From: Streptomyces violaceusniger Tu 4113
Lineage (GTDB): Bacteria > Actinomycetota > Actinomycetes > Streptomycetales > Streptomycetaceae
DNA: 64,000 nt
Reading direction: 5' to 3'
NCBI RefSeq assembly: GCF_000147815.2
Contig: NC_015957.1
Coordinates: 3,162,001-3,226,000, forward strand
In this document: positions 46,530 to 54,862 of the stretch, piece after piece
Layout of the letters: every line of letters begins with the position of its first letter
How positions within the stretch are numbered: the first letter of the stretch is position 1
Made by a program: the position numbers and the translations under genes
Notes under the pieces: model-generated
Database searches by the model: none
Seen by the model: only the letters and a program-made list of their open reading frames with translations
What the model was told of the DNA's origin: nothing

Positions 46530-47639
46530 GTGGCCACCGCAGCCGAAGCCCAAGCGATGCGCCATGCCGTCGCGCTCGCCGCCCGCGGCCTCGGCCACAC
46601 CAGCCCCAACCCCGTCGTCGGCTGCGTCATCCTCGACGCCGGCGGCCGCGTCGTCGGCGAGGGCTGGCACCAGCGGGCCGGAGGTCCGCATGCCGAGGTC
46701 CACGCGCTGCGCGCGGCGGGGGACCGGGCCCGTGGCGGCACCGCCCTCGTCACCCTCGAACCGTGTGACCACACCGGTCGCACCGGCCCCTGCTCCCAGG
46801 CCCTGATCGCCGCCGGGATCGCCCGCGTCCATTACGCCGTCGGCGACCCCACCGCACAGGCCAGGGGCGGCGCCGCCACCCTCGCCGCCGCCGGGGTCGA
46901 GGTCGAGGCCGGGCTGCTGGCCGAGGAGGCCGAGGCGGTCAACGAGCCCTGGCTGACCGCGATGCGCCGCGGCCGCCCCTTCGTACTCTGGAAGTTCGCC
47001 GCGACCCTGGACGGCCGCAGCGCCGCCGCCGACGGCACCAGCCGGTGGATCACCTCCCCCGAGTCCCGCGCCGATGTGCACCGGCTGCGCGCGGAGGCCG
47101 ACGCCGTCGTCGTCGGCTCCGGCACCCAGCGCGCCGACGACCCCCACCTGGCCGTACGGGACCGGGAGGGCGTCACCCAGCCGCTGCGGGTCGTCGTGGA
47201 CACGGCCGCGACCATCAAGCCCGGCGCCCGGATCCTGGACGACGCCGCGCCCACGCTGCTCGCCGTCGCCGAGGACGCCAGTACCGCCCATCTGCCCCGG
47301 CGGCCGGGCGTGGAGACCGTAAGGCTGCCGCGCGCGGACGGCGGCCTCGCGATCCCCGCGCTCCTGGCCGAGCTGCACGGCCGCGGGGTGCGCTCCGTCC
47401 TGCTGGAAGGCGGGCCCACCCTCGCCGGAGCGTTCCTCGCCGCGGGCGCCGTCGACAAGGTCATCGGCTATCTCGCTCCCGTCCTGCTCGGCGCGGGCCC
47501 CGCCGCCCTCGCCGACGCCGGAATCACCACCATCGCGCAGGCGTTGCGCCTCGCGACGGCCGACGTCACCCGGCTCGGCCCCGATCTGCGCGTCACCGCC
47601 GTTCCCGTCGCCCCCGCCCCCCTCGCCGAGGAGAACTGA
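46530..47639 (+). CDS. ribD: Bifunctional riboflavin deaminase/reductase
   Basis: Second and third steps of riboflavin synthesis. Length is 369 aa. The N-terminal deaminase has the zinc motifs PHAEVHALRAAG and LVTLEPCDHTGRTGPCSQAL. The C-terminal reductase (about residues 150-365) has KFAATLDGRSAAADGTSRWI and VLLEGGPTLAGAFL. GTG 46530 is chosen because AGGAGG (46519-46524) lies five bases upstream; the longer frame overlaps the riboswitch terminator. One base separates it from ribE. It is the first gene under the FMN riboswitch. Confidence 0.97.
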   Translation: MATAAEAQAMRHAVALAARGLGHTSPNPVVGCVILDAGGRVVGEGWHQRAGGPHAEVHALRAAGDRARGGTALVTLEPCDHTGRTGPCSQALIAAGIARVHYAVGDPTAQARGGAATLAAAGVEVEAGLLAEEAEAVNEPWLTAMRRGRPFVLWKFAATLDGRSAAADGTSRWITSPESRADVHRLRAEADAVVVGSGTQRADDPHLAVRDREGVTQPLRVVVDTAATIKPGARILDDAAPTLLAVAEDASTAHLPRRPGVETVRLPRADGGLAIPALLAELHGRGVRSVLLEGGPTLAGAFLAAGAVDKVIGYLAPVLLGAGPAALADAGITTIAQALRLATADVTRLGPDLRVTAVPVAPAPLAEEN

Positions 47640-47640
47640 A

Positions 47641-48363
47641 GTGTTCACCGGAATTGTCGAAGAACTGGGTGAGATCGTCGCCATCGAGCACCTGGGCGAC
47701 GCGTCCCGCTTCCAGGTGCGCGGCCCCGTCGTCACCGAGGGGGCGAAGCACGGCGACTCCATCGCCGTCAACGGCGTCTGTCTCACCGTCGTCGACCTCA
47801 TCGAGGACGCGGAGGGCACCCGGTTCAGCGCCGATGTCATGGCCGAGACCCTGGACCGCTCCAGCCTCGGCGCGCTCGACATCGGCTCCCGGGTCAACCT
47901 GGAGCGTCCCATGGCGCTGGGCGGACGGCTCGGCGGCCACATCGTGCAGGGCCATGTGGACGGCACCGGCGCCATCGTGGACCGCAAGCTCTCCGAGCAC
48001 TGGGAGATCGTGAAGATCTCGCTGCCCGCCGAGCTGAGCCGCTATGTCGTCGAGAAGGGCTCCATCACGGTCGACGGCATCAGCCTGACCGTCGTCGACG
48101 CGGGCTCCGACTACTTCACCGTCAGCCTCATCCCGACGACCCTCGCGCTCACCACGCTCGGCGTCAAGCAGGCCGGGGACCCGGTCAACCTCGAGGTGGA
48201 TGTGCTCGCCAAGTACGTCGAGCGGCTGCTGGGACGGGACAACGGCCCGCAGGGCAATGGCCTGCAGAACAACGGCCCGCAGAGCAACGACCCGCAGGGC
48301 ACCGGCTTGCTGGACAACGGCATGCGGAACAACGGCACGCAGGACAAGGAGGCCACAGCATGA
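47641..48363 (+). CDS. ribE: Riboflavin synthase alpha chain with a repetitive C-terminal tail
   Basis: Dismutates two lumazine molecules to riboflavin. Two lumazine-binding repeats are visible: [20 protein letters not shown] and later [20 protein letters not shown]. The catalytic domains end near residue 199. The remaining 41 residues are an unusual tail of five-residue units ([35 protein letters not shown]) from 15-bp repeats. The family is usually near 200-215 aa. The start is GTG 47641. The stop overlaps the ribBA ATG as ATGA. Confidence 0.96.
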   Translation: MFTGIVEELGEIVAIEHLGDASRFQVRGPVVTEGAKHGDSIAVNGVCLTVVDLIEDAEGTRFSADVMAETLDRSSLGALDIGSRVNLERPMALGGRLGGHIVQGHVDGTGAIVDRKLSEHWEIVKISLPAELSRYVVEKGSITVDGISLTVVDAGSDYFTVSLIPTTLALTTLGVKQAGDPVNLEVDVLAKYVERLLGRDNGPQGNGLQNNGPQSNDPQGTGLLDNGMRNNGTQDKEATA

Positions 48364-49691
48364 GCGAGGCATACGCGGTCACCGAACCGCATCCGAGTGG
48401 CCCGGCCGCTCCCCTGCGAGCCCCGCACTGGCCCGACGAACTGGCCCTGGACCCCATCGAGCGGGCCATCGCCGACATCGCCGCGGGCCGCCCCGTCGTC
48501 GTCGTGGACGACGAGGACCGGGAGAACGAGGGCGACCTCGTCGCCGCCGCCGAGATGATCACCCCGGAGATCGTCGCGTTCATGATGAACGAGTGCCGGG
48601 GACTCATCTGCGCGCCCATGGAGGGCGCCGACCTCGACCGGCTCCGGCTTCCCCAGATGGTCGAAGAGAACACCGAGTCCATGCGGACCGCCTTCACCGT
48701 CTCGGTCGACGCCACCGCCGAACACGGCGTCAGCACCGGAATCTCCGCCGCCGACCGGGCCACCACCCTGCGGCTGCTGGCCGACCCGGGCACCGCCCCC
48801 GGCGACCTCGTGCGCCCCGGCCATATCTTCCCGCTGCGCGCCCGCCCCGGCGGCGTGCTCGCCCGCGACGGCCACACCGAGGCCGGGGTCGACCTGGCCC
48901 GGCTCGCCGGACTGCGCCCGGCGGCCGTGATCTGCGAGATCGCGGGGGAGGACGGCGTGATGCTGCGCCTGCCCGACCTGGTCGCGTTCGCCCGCAAACA
49001 CGACCTGGCGATCGTCTCCATCGCCGATCTGATCGCGTACCGCAAGCCCGCCGAGCCGCTGGTGCGGCGCGAGGCCGAGACCCGGCTGCCCACCGCCTTC
49101 GGCGACTTCCGGGCGTTCGGCTACCGCGCGTCCGACGGCGTGGAGCACATCGCGCTGGTCCAGGGCGAGATCGGGGACGGTGAGGACGTGCTGGTGCGCG
49201 TCCACTCCGAATGCCTCACCGGCGATGTCTTCCACTCGCTGCGCTGCGACTGCGGCCCCCAGCTGCACGCCGCGCTGGAGCGGGTCACCGCCGAGGGCCG
49301 TGGCATCGTCCTGTATCTGCGCGGCCACGAGGGGCGCGGTATCGGACTGCTGTCCAAGCTGCGCGCGTACGAGCTGCAGGAGCTGGGCCGGGACACCCTG
49401 GACGCCAATCTGGAGCTCGGCCTGCCCGCCGACGCGCGGGACTACGCCGCGGGCGCGGAGATCCTCGCCGACCTCGGCGTGCGCTCGCTGCGGCTGATGA
49501 CCAACAACCCGGACAAGACCACGGGGCTGGTCCGGCACGGGCTGCGGGTCACCGGCCGGGAGCCGATGCCGGTCCAGGCGGGGGAGCACAACCTCCGCTA
49601 CCTGCGGACGAAGCGGGACCGGATGGGGCACGACCTGCCCTGGCTGGACGGCGACCGCGCCGAGCCCGTTTCCGCCTGCGGCAACCAGTGA
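48360..49691 (+). CDS. ribBA: Bifunctional DHBP synthase / GTP cyclohydrolase II
   Basis: Supplies both precursors of riboflavin. The N-terminal DHBP synthase half has [20 protein letters not shown] and [20 protein letters not shown]. The C-terminal GTP cyclohydrolase II half has the zinc cysteines in [20 protein letters not shown] and the [11 protein letters not shown] loop. Length is 443 aa, with about 30 extra N-terminal residues ahead of the first domain. ATG 48360 overlaps the ribE stop. Identification is secure. Confidence 0.97.
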   Translation: MSEAYAVTEPHPSGPAAPLRAPHWPDELALDPIERAIADIAAGRPVVVVDDEDRENEGDLVAAAEMITPEIVAFMMNECRGLICAPMEGADLDRLRLPQMVEENTESMRTAFTVSVDATAEHGVSTGISAADRATTLRLLADPGTAPGDLVRPGHIFPLRARPGGVLARDGHTEAGVDLARLAGLRPAAVICEIAGEDGVMLRLPDLVAFARKHDLAIVSIADLIAYRKPAEPLVRREAETRLPTAFGDFRAFGYRASDGVEHIALVQGEIGDGEDVLVRVHSECLTGDVFHSLRCDCGPQLHAALERVTAEGRGIVLYLRGHEGRGIGLLSKLRAYELQELGRDTLDANLELGLPADARDYAAGAEILADLGVRSLRLMTNNPDKTTGLVRHGLRVTGREPMPVQAGEHNLRYLRTKRDRMGHDLPWLDGDRAEPVSACGNQ

Positions 49692-49745
49692 CCACCTCAA
49701 ATACCCCCATACACCAGCACATCAGCGAAAGCACCGAGGAGAGAC

Positions 49746-50231
49746 GTGAGCGGTAAGGGCGCCCCCGAACTGTCCGTGAAGAACTGCGGGGACTTGCGCG
49801 TCGCCGTCATCGCCGCACAGTGGCACGAGAAGGTGATGGACGGGCTGCTCGACGGCGCCCTGCGCGCCCTCGGCGAGCTGGGCATCGACGAGCCCACCGT
49901 GCTGCGGGTGCCGGGCAGCTTCGAGCTGCCGGTGGTCGCGAAGGTGCTCGCGGGCCGCGGCTATGACGCGATCGTGACCCTGGGCGTCGTCATCCGCGGC
50001 GGCACCCCGCACTTCGACTATGTGTGCCAGGGCGTCACCCAGGGGCTGACCCAGGTCAGCGTGGACACCGGCGTTCCGATCGGCTTCGGCGTGCTGACCT
50101 GCGACACCGAGGAGCAGGCCCTGGACCGGGCCGGGATCGCGGGCTCCAGCGAGGACAAGGGCCATGAGGCGGTCACCGCGGCCGTCGCCACCGCCACCAC
50201 CCTGCGCTCGGTCGCCGAACCCTGGCGCTGA
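49746..50231 (+). CDS. ribH: 6,7-dimethyl-8-ribityllumazine synthase
   Basis: Condenses the pyrimidine and DHBP to lumazine, the penultimate step of riboflavin synthesis. It forms icosahedral or pentameric assemblies in the family. The 161-aa protein has the motifs [35 protein letters not shown] and [20 protein letters not shown] with the catalytic His, plus [23 protein letters not shown] 49746 has GAGGAG four bases upstream. It ends the rib operon. Identification is secure. Confidence 0.97.
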   Translation: MSGKGAPELSVKNCGDLRVAVIAAQWHEKVMDGLLDGALRALGELGIDEPTVLRVPGSFELPVVAKVLAGRGYDAIVTLGVVIRGGTPHFDYVCQGVTQGLTQVSVDTGVPIGFGVLTCDTEEQALDRAGIAGSSEDKGHEAVTAAVATATTLRSVAEPWR

Positions 50232-50267
50232 GGGGTGTCGCACGGCCCAAGTAGGATGACGGACACC

Positions 50268-50540
50268 ATGCCCAAGAAGACGTTCGAGGAGCTCTTCACC
50301 GAGCTCCAGCAGAAGGCCGCCACGGCCGACCCCGCCACCTCCCGCACCGCCGAACTGGTCCACTCCGGTGTGCACGCCATCGGCAAGAAGGTCGTGGAGG
50401 AGGCCGCCGAGGTGTGGATGGCCGCCGAGTACGAAAGCGACGAGGCGACCGCCGAGGAGATCTCCCAGCTCCTGTACCACCTTCAGGTGATGATGGTCGC
50501 CAAGGGGCTAACCCTCGACGACGTCTACGCCCACCTCTGA
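50268..50540 (+). CDS. hisE: Phosphoribosyl-ATP pyrophosphatase
   Basis: Hydrolyses phosphoribosyl-ATP, the second step of histidine synthesis. The 90-aa protein begins [20 protein letters not shown] and has the MazG-like metal site [16 protein letters not shown] and [15 protein letters not shown] chose ATG 50268 for the normal family length; ATG 50256 in frame adds four residues. It lies 36 bases after ribH and just ahead of hisG, an arrangement usual in actinobacteria. Confidence 0.95.
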   Translation: MPKKTFEELFTELQQKAATADPATSRTAELVHSGVHAIGKKVVEEAAEVWMAAEYESDEATAEEISQLLYHLQVMMVAKGLTLDDVYAHL

Positions 50541-50588
50541 CACCCCCCGCCCACACCCTCACCCTCGCAACCGAAGGAAAGAGCACTC

Positions 50589-51437
50589 ATGCTGCGCATC
50601 GCCGTCCCCAACAAGGGTTCACTGTCCGAGCCTGCGTCGGCGATGCTCCATGAGGCGGGCTACCGGCAGCGCAAGGACCGCCGGGAGCTGGTCCTCGTCG
50701 ACGCGGAGAACGAGGTGGAGTTCTTCTTCCTCCGCCCCCGCGACATCGCCGTGTACGTGGGCTCCGGCCGGCTCGACATCGGCATCACCGGCCGCGATCT
50801 GCTGCTGGACTCCGGCTCCAAGGCCGAGGAGATCATGCAGCTCGGCTTCGCCGGGTCCACCTTCCGCTACGCCACCCGTCCCGGCACGGCGAAGGACGTC
50901 AGCGAGTTCGGCGGGATGACCGTGGCCACCTCCTTCGCCGGACTGGTCACCAAGCACCTCGCCGACAACGGGGTCGACGCCGACGTGGTCCACCTCGACG
51001 GCGCCGTCGAGACCGCCATCCAGCTCGGTGTCGCCGAGATCATCGCGGATGTGGTCGAGACCGGCACCACCCTGCGCAACGCCGGGCTGGAGATCATCGG
51101 CGAGCCCATCCTGGAGTCCGAGGCGATCGTCATCCGCCGCACCGGCGACCCCAGCGACGACCCCAAGGTCCAGCAGTTCCTCCGCCGGATGCAGGGCGTC
51201 CTGGTCGCCCGGCGCTACGTGATGATGGACTACGACATCCGGGTGGAGCAGGTGGAGCGCGCCGTCGCGCTCACCCCGGGCCTGGAGTCGCCCACCGTCT
51301 CCCCGCTGCACCACGAGGGCTGGGTCGCGGTCCGCTCGATGGTCCCCGCCAAGGACGCCCAGCGGATCATGGACGAGCTCTACGACCTGGGGGCCCGGGC
51401 CATCCTCACCACGGGCATCCACGCCTGCCGCCTCTGA
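50589..51437 (+). CDS. hisG: ATP phosphoribosyltransferase (long form)
   Basis: First, feedback-controlled enzyme of histidine synthesis. The 282-aa protein is the long form with catalytic domain (MLRIAVPNKGSLSEPASAML, DVVETGTTLRNAGLEIIGEP) and a C-terminal PII-like regulatory domain from about residue 210 (TVSPLHHEGWVAVRSMVPAK). The ATG has AAGGAAAG about ten bases upstream. It lies 48 bases after hisE, probably in one transcript. Identification is secure. Confidence 0.97.
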   Translation: MLRIAVPNKGSLSEPASAMLHEAGYRQRKDRRELVLVDAENEVEFFFLRPRDIAVYVGSGRLDIGITGRDLLLDSGSKAEEIMQLGFAGSTFRYATRPGTAKDVSEFGGMTVATSFAGLVTKHLADNGVDADVVHLDGAVETAIQLGVAEIIADVVETGTTLRNAGLEIIGEPILESEAIVIRRTGDPSDDPKVQQFLRRMQGVLVARRYVMMDYDIRVEQVERAVALTPGLESPTVSPLHHEGWVAVRSMVPAKDAQRIMDELYDLGARAILTTGIHACRL

Positions 51438-51501
51438 CGGCCCGCCCCCGCCCCGTCTCGCCTTCCCACCCGTTCCCTTCTCATCCGAGAGGCCGACCCA
51501 C

Positions 51502-51957
51502 GTGTCCGCCGCCGCGCCCCCGCCCGCCCTGCCCGTCACCTTCCGGCCGACCAGGACCCGCGCCGTCCTGATGACCGTCGGCATCGCCGTCCTGGTCGTC
51601 CTCACGGTCGTCGCGCTGCTGCTGGAGCGGCTGGGGCCGGGGGAGAAGGCCAGCTTCATCATCACCGGACTGCTGTTCTTCGGGGTGCTGACGCTGCTCA
51701 GCCGCCCCAAGGTGGTGGCCGAGGAGGGCGGCGTGACCGTCGTCAACCTCACCACCAAGCGGCGGTTGGAGTGGGCGGAAGTGCTCCGGGTCAATCTGCG
51801 CCCCGGCGACCCATGGGTCTACCTGGACCTCGCCGACGGCACCAGCCTGCCCGCGATGGGCATCCAGCCGGGCATCGCCAAGGCGCGGGCCATCAGCGAC
51901 GCGCGGGCCCTGCGCGCCCTCGCCGAGCAACACGGCACGGGCCGTGCCATGGACTGA
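51502..51957 (+). CDS. Small membrane protein with PH-like domain
   Basis: Protein of 151 aa with two hydrophobic spans at about residues 22-42 (VLMTVGIAVLVVLTVVALLL) and 50-66 (ASFIITGLLFFGVLTLL). The following soluble part, VTVVNLTTKRRLEWAEVLRV, matches the small bacterial PH-domain pattern. It comes right after hisG, as a similar gene does in mycobacteria. GTG 51502 has GAGAGG about nine bases upstream. The function is unknown; co-expression with his genes may be only by position. Confidence 0.8.
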   Translation: MSAAAPPPALPVTFRPTRTRAVLMTVGIAVLVVLTVVALLLERLGPGEKASFIITGLLFFGVLTLLSRPKVVAEEGGVTVVNLTTKRRLEWAEVLRVNLRPGDPWVYLDLADGTSLPAMGIQPGIAKARAISDARALRALAEQHGTGRAMD

Positions 51958-52272
51958 GCCGCCCGGCCGGGCCGCCCGGCCCCAGCAGTGCTGAGCTGCC
52001 CCTTTACGCCCGATTTCGCCCCCGCCGGACAGGTCCCACCGAACCGGTCGGTAAACTGATCGGCACTCCAACGGCGTGAGGGGCCTGCCCGTCACGCCCC
52101 ATCCTTGATTACCCTGTTGCCGGGGCCGAACGGTGCCCCACCCCGCCTCTCCCTGTGCGCACGCACCCCGTGCGCGCCGGCGGGCTCCCCTGCGACCCGA
52201 GGAGTGACTCCCTCCGCAGATGGACGGATCGTCCTGTAGTACCTGCGCCGCCGCCGACCACAAGGCGGCGGC
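51958..52272. promoter_or_regulatory. Long leader upstream of the CNNM-type genes
   Basis: No gene is supported in 315 bases. A hairpin with GGCGTGA (52073-52079) and TCACGCC (52092-52098) and GC-rich inner pairing is present. Another stem, GCCGCCG/CGGCGGC, ends at the start codon region of the next gene. A metal-sensing leader is conceivable, but no known riboswitch was recognised. Confidence 0.35.
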
Positions 52273-53646
52273 ATGAGCACCACCCTGTCCCTCCTGCTGC
52301 TCTGTGCGGCACTTGTCCTGATCCTCGCCAACGGCTTCTTCGTGGCCGCCGAGTTCGGCCTGGTCACCGTCGAACGGCCGGACGCCGAGCGAGCCGCCGA
52401 CGAGGGCGACAAGCGCGCCCGTACCGTCGTCGAGGCGCTGCGCGAGCTGTCCTTCCAGCTCTCCGGCACCCAACTCGGCATCACCATCACCTCCCTGATC
52501 GTCGGCATGCTCGCCGAGCCCGCGCTCGGCCATCTGCTGACCGCGCCGCTGGAGGCGGTCGGCCTGCCGCACGGCGCCGTCTCCGGTGTCGCCGTCGTCC
52601 TCGGCATGCTGCTGGCCTCGGCCGTCCAGATGGTCATCGGTGAGCTGGTGCCCAAGAACTGGGCGGTCTCCCGGCCGCTGCAGGTCGCGCGCTTCGTCGC
52701 GGGCCCGCAGTACGCCTTCGCCCGCTTCTTCCGCCCCGTGATCGCCCTGCTCAACACCGTGGCCAACCGGCTGGTGCGGGCACTGGGCGTCGAGCCCACC
52801 GAGGAGCTGGCCTCCGCCCGCACCCCCGGTGAGCTGGTCTCGCTGGCCCGCCATTCGGCGCGGGCCGGCGCGATCGAGCAGGACACGGCGGATCTGTTCG
52901 TCCGCACCCTGTCCCTGGGCGAGCTGACCACCCAGCATGTGATGACCCCGCGGGTGCGGGTCAGCGCCCTGCACTCCTCGGCGACCGCCGTGGATGTGCT
53001 CAACCTCACCCGGGCCACCGGGCTGTCCCGCTTCCCCGTCTACCGCCACCGGCTGGACGAGGTCATCGGGATGGTGCACCTCAAGGACGCCCTCGCGGTG
53101 CCCTCGGGGGACCGGCTGCGCACCTCCGTCAGCCGGATCGCCCAGCCGCCGCTGCTGGTCCCCGAGACGCTGCCGGTCCAGCCGCTGCTGGAGCGGCTGC
53201 GCAGCGAACAGCCGATAGCCGTGGTCGTCGACGAGTACGGCGGCACGGCCGGTGTGGTCACCCTGGAGGACATCGTCGAGGAGCTGGTCGGCGAGGTGCG
53301 CGACGAGCACGACGACGAGGCCGCGGAGACCCCGGACCTGGTGCAGGCCCTCACCGAGGACGGCCGCACCGCATGGGACGCCGACGGCGGCTGCCGCGTC
53401 GACACCCTGCGCCGGATCGGCCTCGACGCGCCCGACGGGCCGTACGAAACCGTGGCCGGGCTGGTGGCCGATCTGCTGGCGCGGATCCCCGTCCCCGGCG
53501 ACACCGCCGAGCTGCCCGGCTGGAAGCTGGCCGTCCGGCAGGTCGGCCACCACCGGGCGGAGCTGGTGCGCATCGTCCGTACGAAGCCGGGTACGCCGCC
53601 GAAGGTGACTGCCGGCGCCGCGGCCGGGGAGGGGACCGGACGATGA
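52273..53646 (+). CDS. CNNM/CorC-type (hemolysin-family) membrane protein
   Basis: Protein of 457 aa with the DUF21/CNNM transmembrane domain (about residues 1-190; ILANGFFVAAEFGLVTVERP, IGELVPKNWAV). Two CBS repeats follow (MTPRVRVSALHSSATAVDVL, AVVVDEYGGTAGVVTLEDIV). A CorC-type C-terminal domain spans about residues 365-440. Relatives are implicated in magnesium or cobalt efflux and wrongly named hemolysins. ATG 52273 follows a GGCGGCGGC stretch with no clear ribosome site. The stop overlaps the next gene as ATGA, so the two likely act together. Confidence 0.92.
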   Translation: MSTTLSLLLLCAALVLILANGFFVAAEFGLVTVERPDAERAADEGDKRARTVVEALRELSFQLSGTQLGITITSLIVGMLAEPALGHLLTAPLEAVGLPHGAVSGVAVVLGMLLASAVQMVIGELVPKNWAVSRPLQVARFVAGPQYAFARFFRPVIALLNTVANRLVRALGVEPTEELASARTPGELVSLARHSARAGAIEQDTADLFVRTLSLGELTTQHVMTPRVRVSALHSSATAVDVLNLTRATGLSRFPVYRHRLDEVIGMVHLKDALAVPSGDRLRTSVSRIAQPPLLVPETLPVQPLLERLRSEQPIAVVVDEYGGTAGVVTLEDIVEELVGEVRDEHDDEAAETPDLVQALTEDGRTAWDADGGCRVDTLRRIGLDAPDGPYETVAGLVADLLARIPVPGDTAELPGWKLAVRQVGHHRAELVRIVRTKPGTPPKVTAGAAAGEGTGR

Positions 53647-54752
53647 GTGTGGTGCAGCTTTTCTTCGCCGCCCTGCTGGTCCTCGTCAACGGCTTCTTCG
53701 TGGGCGCCGAGTTCGCCCTGGTCTCGGTGCGCCGCAGCCAGATCGAACCGCGCGCGGCCGAGGGCTCCGCGCGCGCCCGTACGGTCCTGACGGGCCTGGA
53801 GAACCTGCCGCAGATGATGGCGGCCGCGCAGTTCGGCATCACCATCTGCTCGCTGACCCTCGGCGCGGTCGCCGAGCCGACCGTCGCCCAGCTCCTGGAG
53901 CCGGTCTTCCACACCGTCCAGCTGCCCGAGCAGTTGGTGCACCCCCTCGGCTACGCCATCGCGCTCGCCGTGGTCGTCTGCCTCCATCTGCTCATCGGCG
54001 AGATGGTGCCGAAGAACCTGGCCATGGCGGCGCCGGCCAAGACCGCGCTGTGGCTCGGCCCCGGACTGGTCGGCTTCGCGCGGCTGTGCCGGCCGGTCAC
54101 CGCGCTGCTGGGGGCGTGCGCCCGGCTGGTGCTGCGGCTGTTCCGGGTGGAGCCCAAGGACGAGGTCGAGGCCGTCTTCACCAGTGAGCAGCTCACCCAT
54201 CTGGTCGAGGACTCCCGGCAGGCCGGGCTGCTCGACCCCGGTGAGCAAGAGCGGCTCGCGGACGCCCTGGAGCTGGGCAGCCGCCCGATCACCGACGTCC
54301 TCCTGGACCCGGCGGGCCTGGTCACCGTCGACCCCTCGGTCACCCCCCGGGAGATCGAGGAACTGACCGTGCGCACCGGCTACTCGCGCTTTCCGGTGCG
54401 CGGCCCCGGCGGCGCCTTCATGGGCTATCTGCATGTGAAGGACGTCCTGGAGCTGGAGTTCCGGGAGCGGGCGGTGCCGCAGCGGGTCTGGCATCCGATC
54501 GAGACGCTCCGGGCGGAGCTGCCGCTGGACGACGCCCTGACCGCGATGCGCCGGGCCGCCTCCCATCTGGCGGCCGTCGCCGACGGGTCCGGCACGGTGC
54601 TGGGGCTGGTGGCCCTGGAGGACGTCCTGGAGAAGCTGGTCGGCGAGGTCCATGACCCATCCCACCGCCGCGGGGCCCGGGACCGGGTGGCCGAGCCCAG
54701 GGGCGAGGCGGCGGCCTCCCTGTCCAAGGAGGAGCGGGCGATGGTCGGCTGA
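53643..54752 (+). CDS. Second CNNM-type membrane protein
   Basis: Protein of 369 aa paralogous to the gene before it. The CNNM domain has VLVNGFFVGAEFALVSVRRS and LIGEMVPKNLAMAAPAKT. CBS-like repeats follow (ITDVLLDPAGLVTVDPSVTP, LVALEDVLEKLVGEV). It lacks the C-terminal CorC domain of its neighbour. The ATG at 53643 overlaps the upstream stop. A paired long/short arrangement suggests a heteromeric transporter. Confidence 0.92.
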   Translation: MSVVQLFFAALLVLVNGFFVGAEFALVSVRRSQIEPRAAEGSARARTVLTGLENLPQMMAAAQFGITICSLTLGAVAEPTVAQLLEPVFHTVQLPEQLVHPLGYAIALAVVVCLHLLIGEMVPKNLAMAAPAKTALWLGPGLVGFARLCRPVTALLGACARLVLRLFRVEPKDEVEAVFTSEQLTHLVEDSRQAGLLDPGEQERLADALELGSRPITDVLLDPAGLVTVDPSVTPREIEELTVRTGYSRFPVRGPGGAFMGYLHVKDVLELEFRERAVPQRVWHPIETLRAELPLDDALTAMRRAASHLAAVADGSGTVLGLVALEDVLEKLVGEVHDPSHRRGARDRVAEPRGEAAASLSKEERAMVG

Positions 54753-54784
54753 CCGCGGTCGCGCCTGCGGCGGGCCTTCCACAA

Positions 54785-54827
54785 CCGGGGCTCCGCCCCG
54801 GACCCCGCTCCTCAAACGCCGGAGGGG
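54785..54827. repeat. 43-bp dispersed repeat, second copy
   Basis: Exact copy of 5739-5781 (CCGGGGCTCCGCCCCGGACC onward), about 49 kb away. It lies between the second CNNM-type gene and the convergent AAA+ gene, where it could act as a terminator. Confidence 0.85.
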
Positions 54828-54862
54828 GATTTTCAGCCAGGGAAAGCCCGCCGCAGGCGCCG

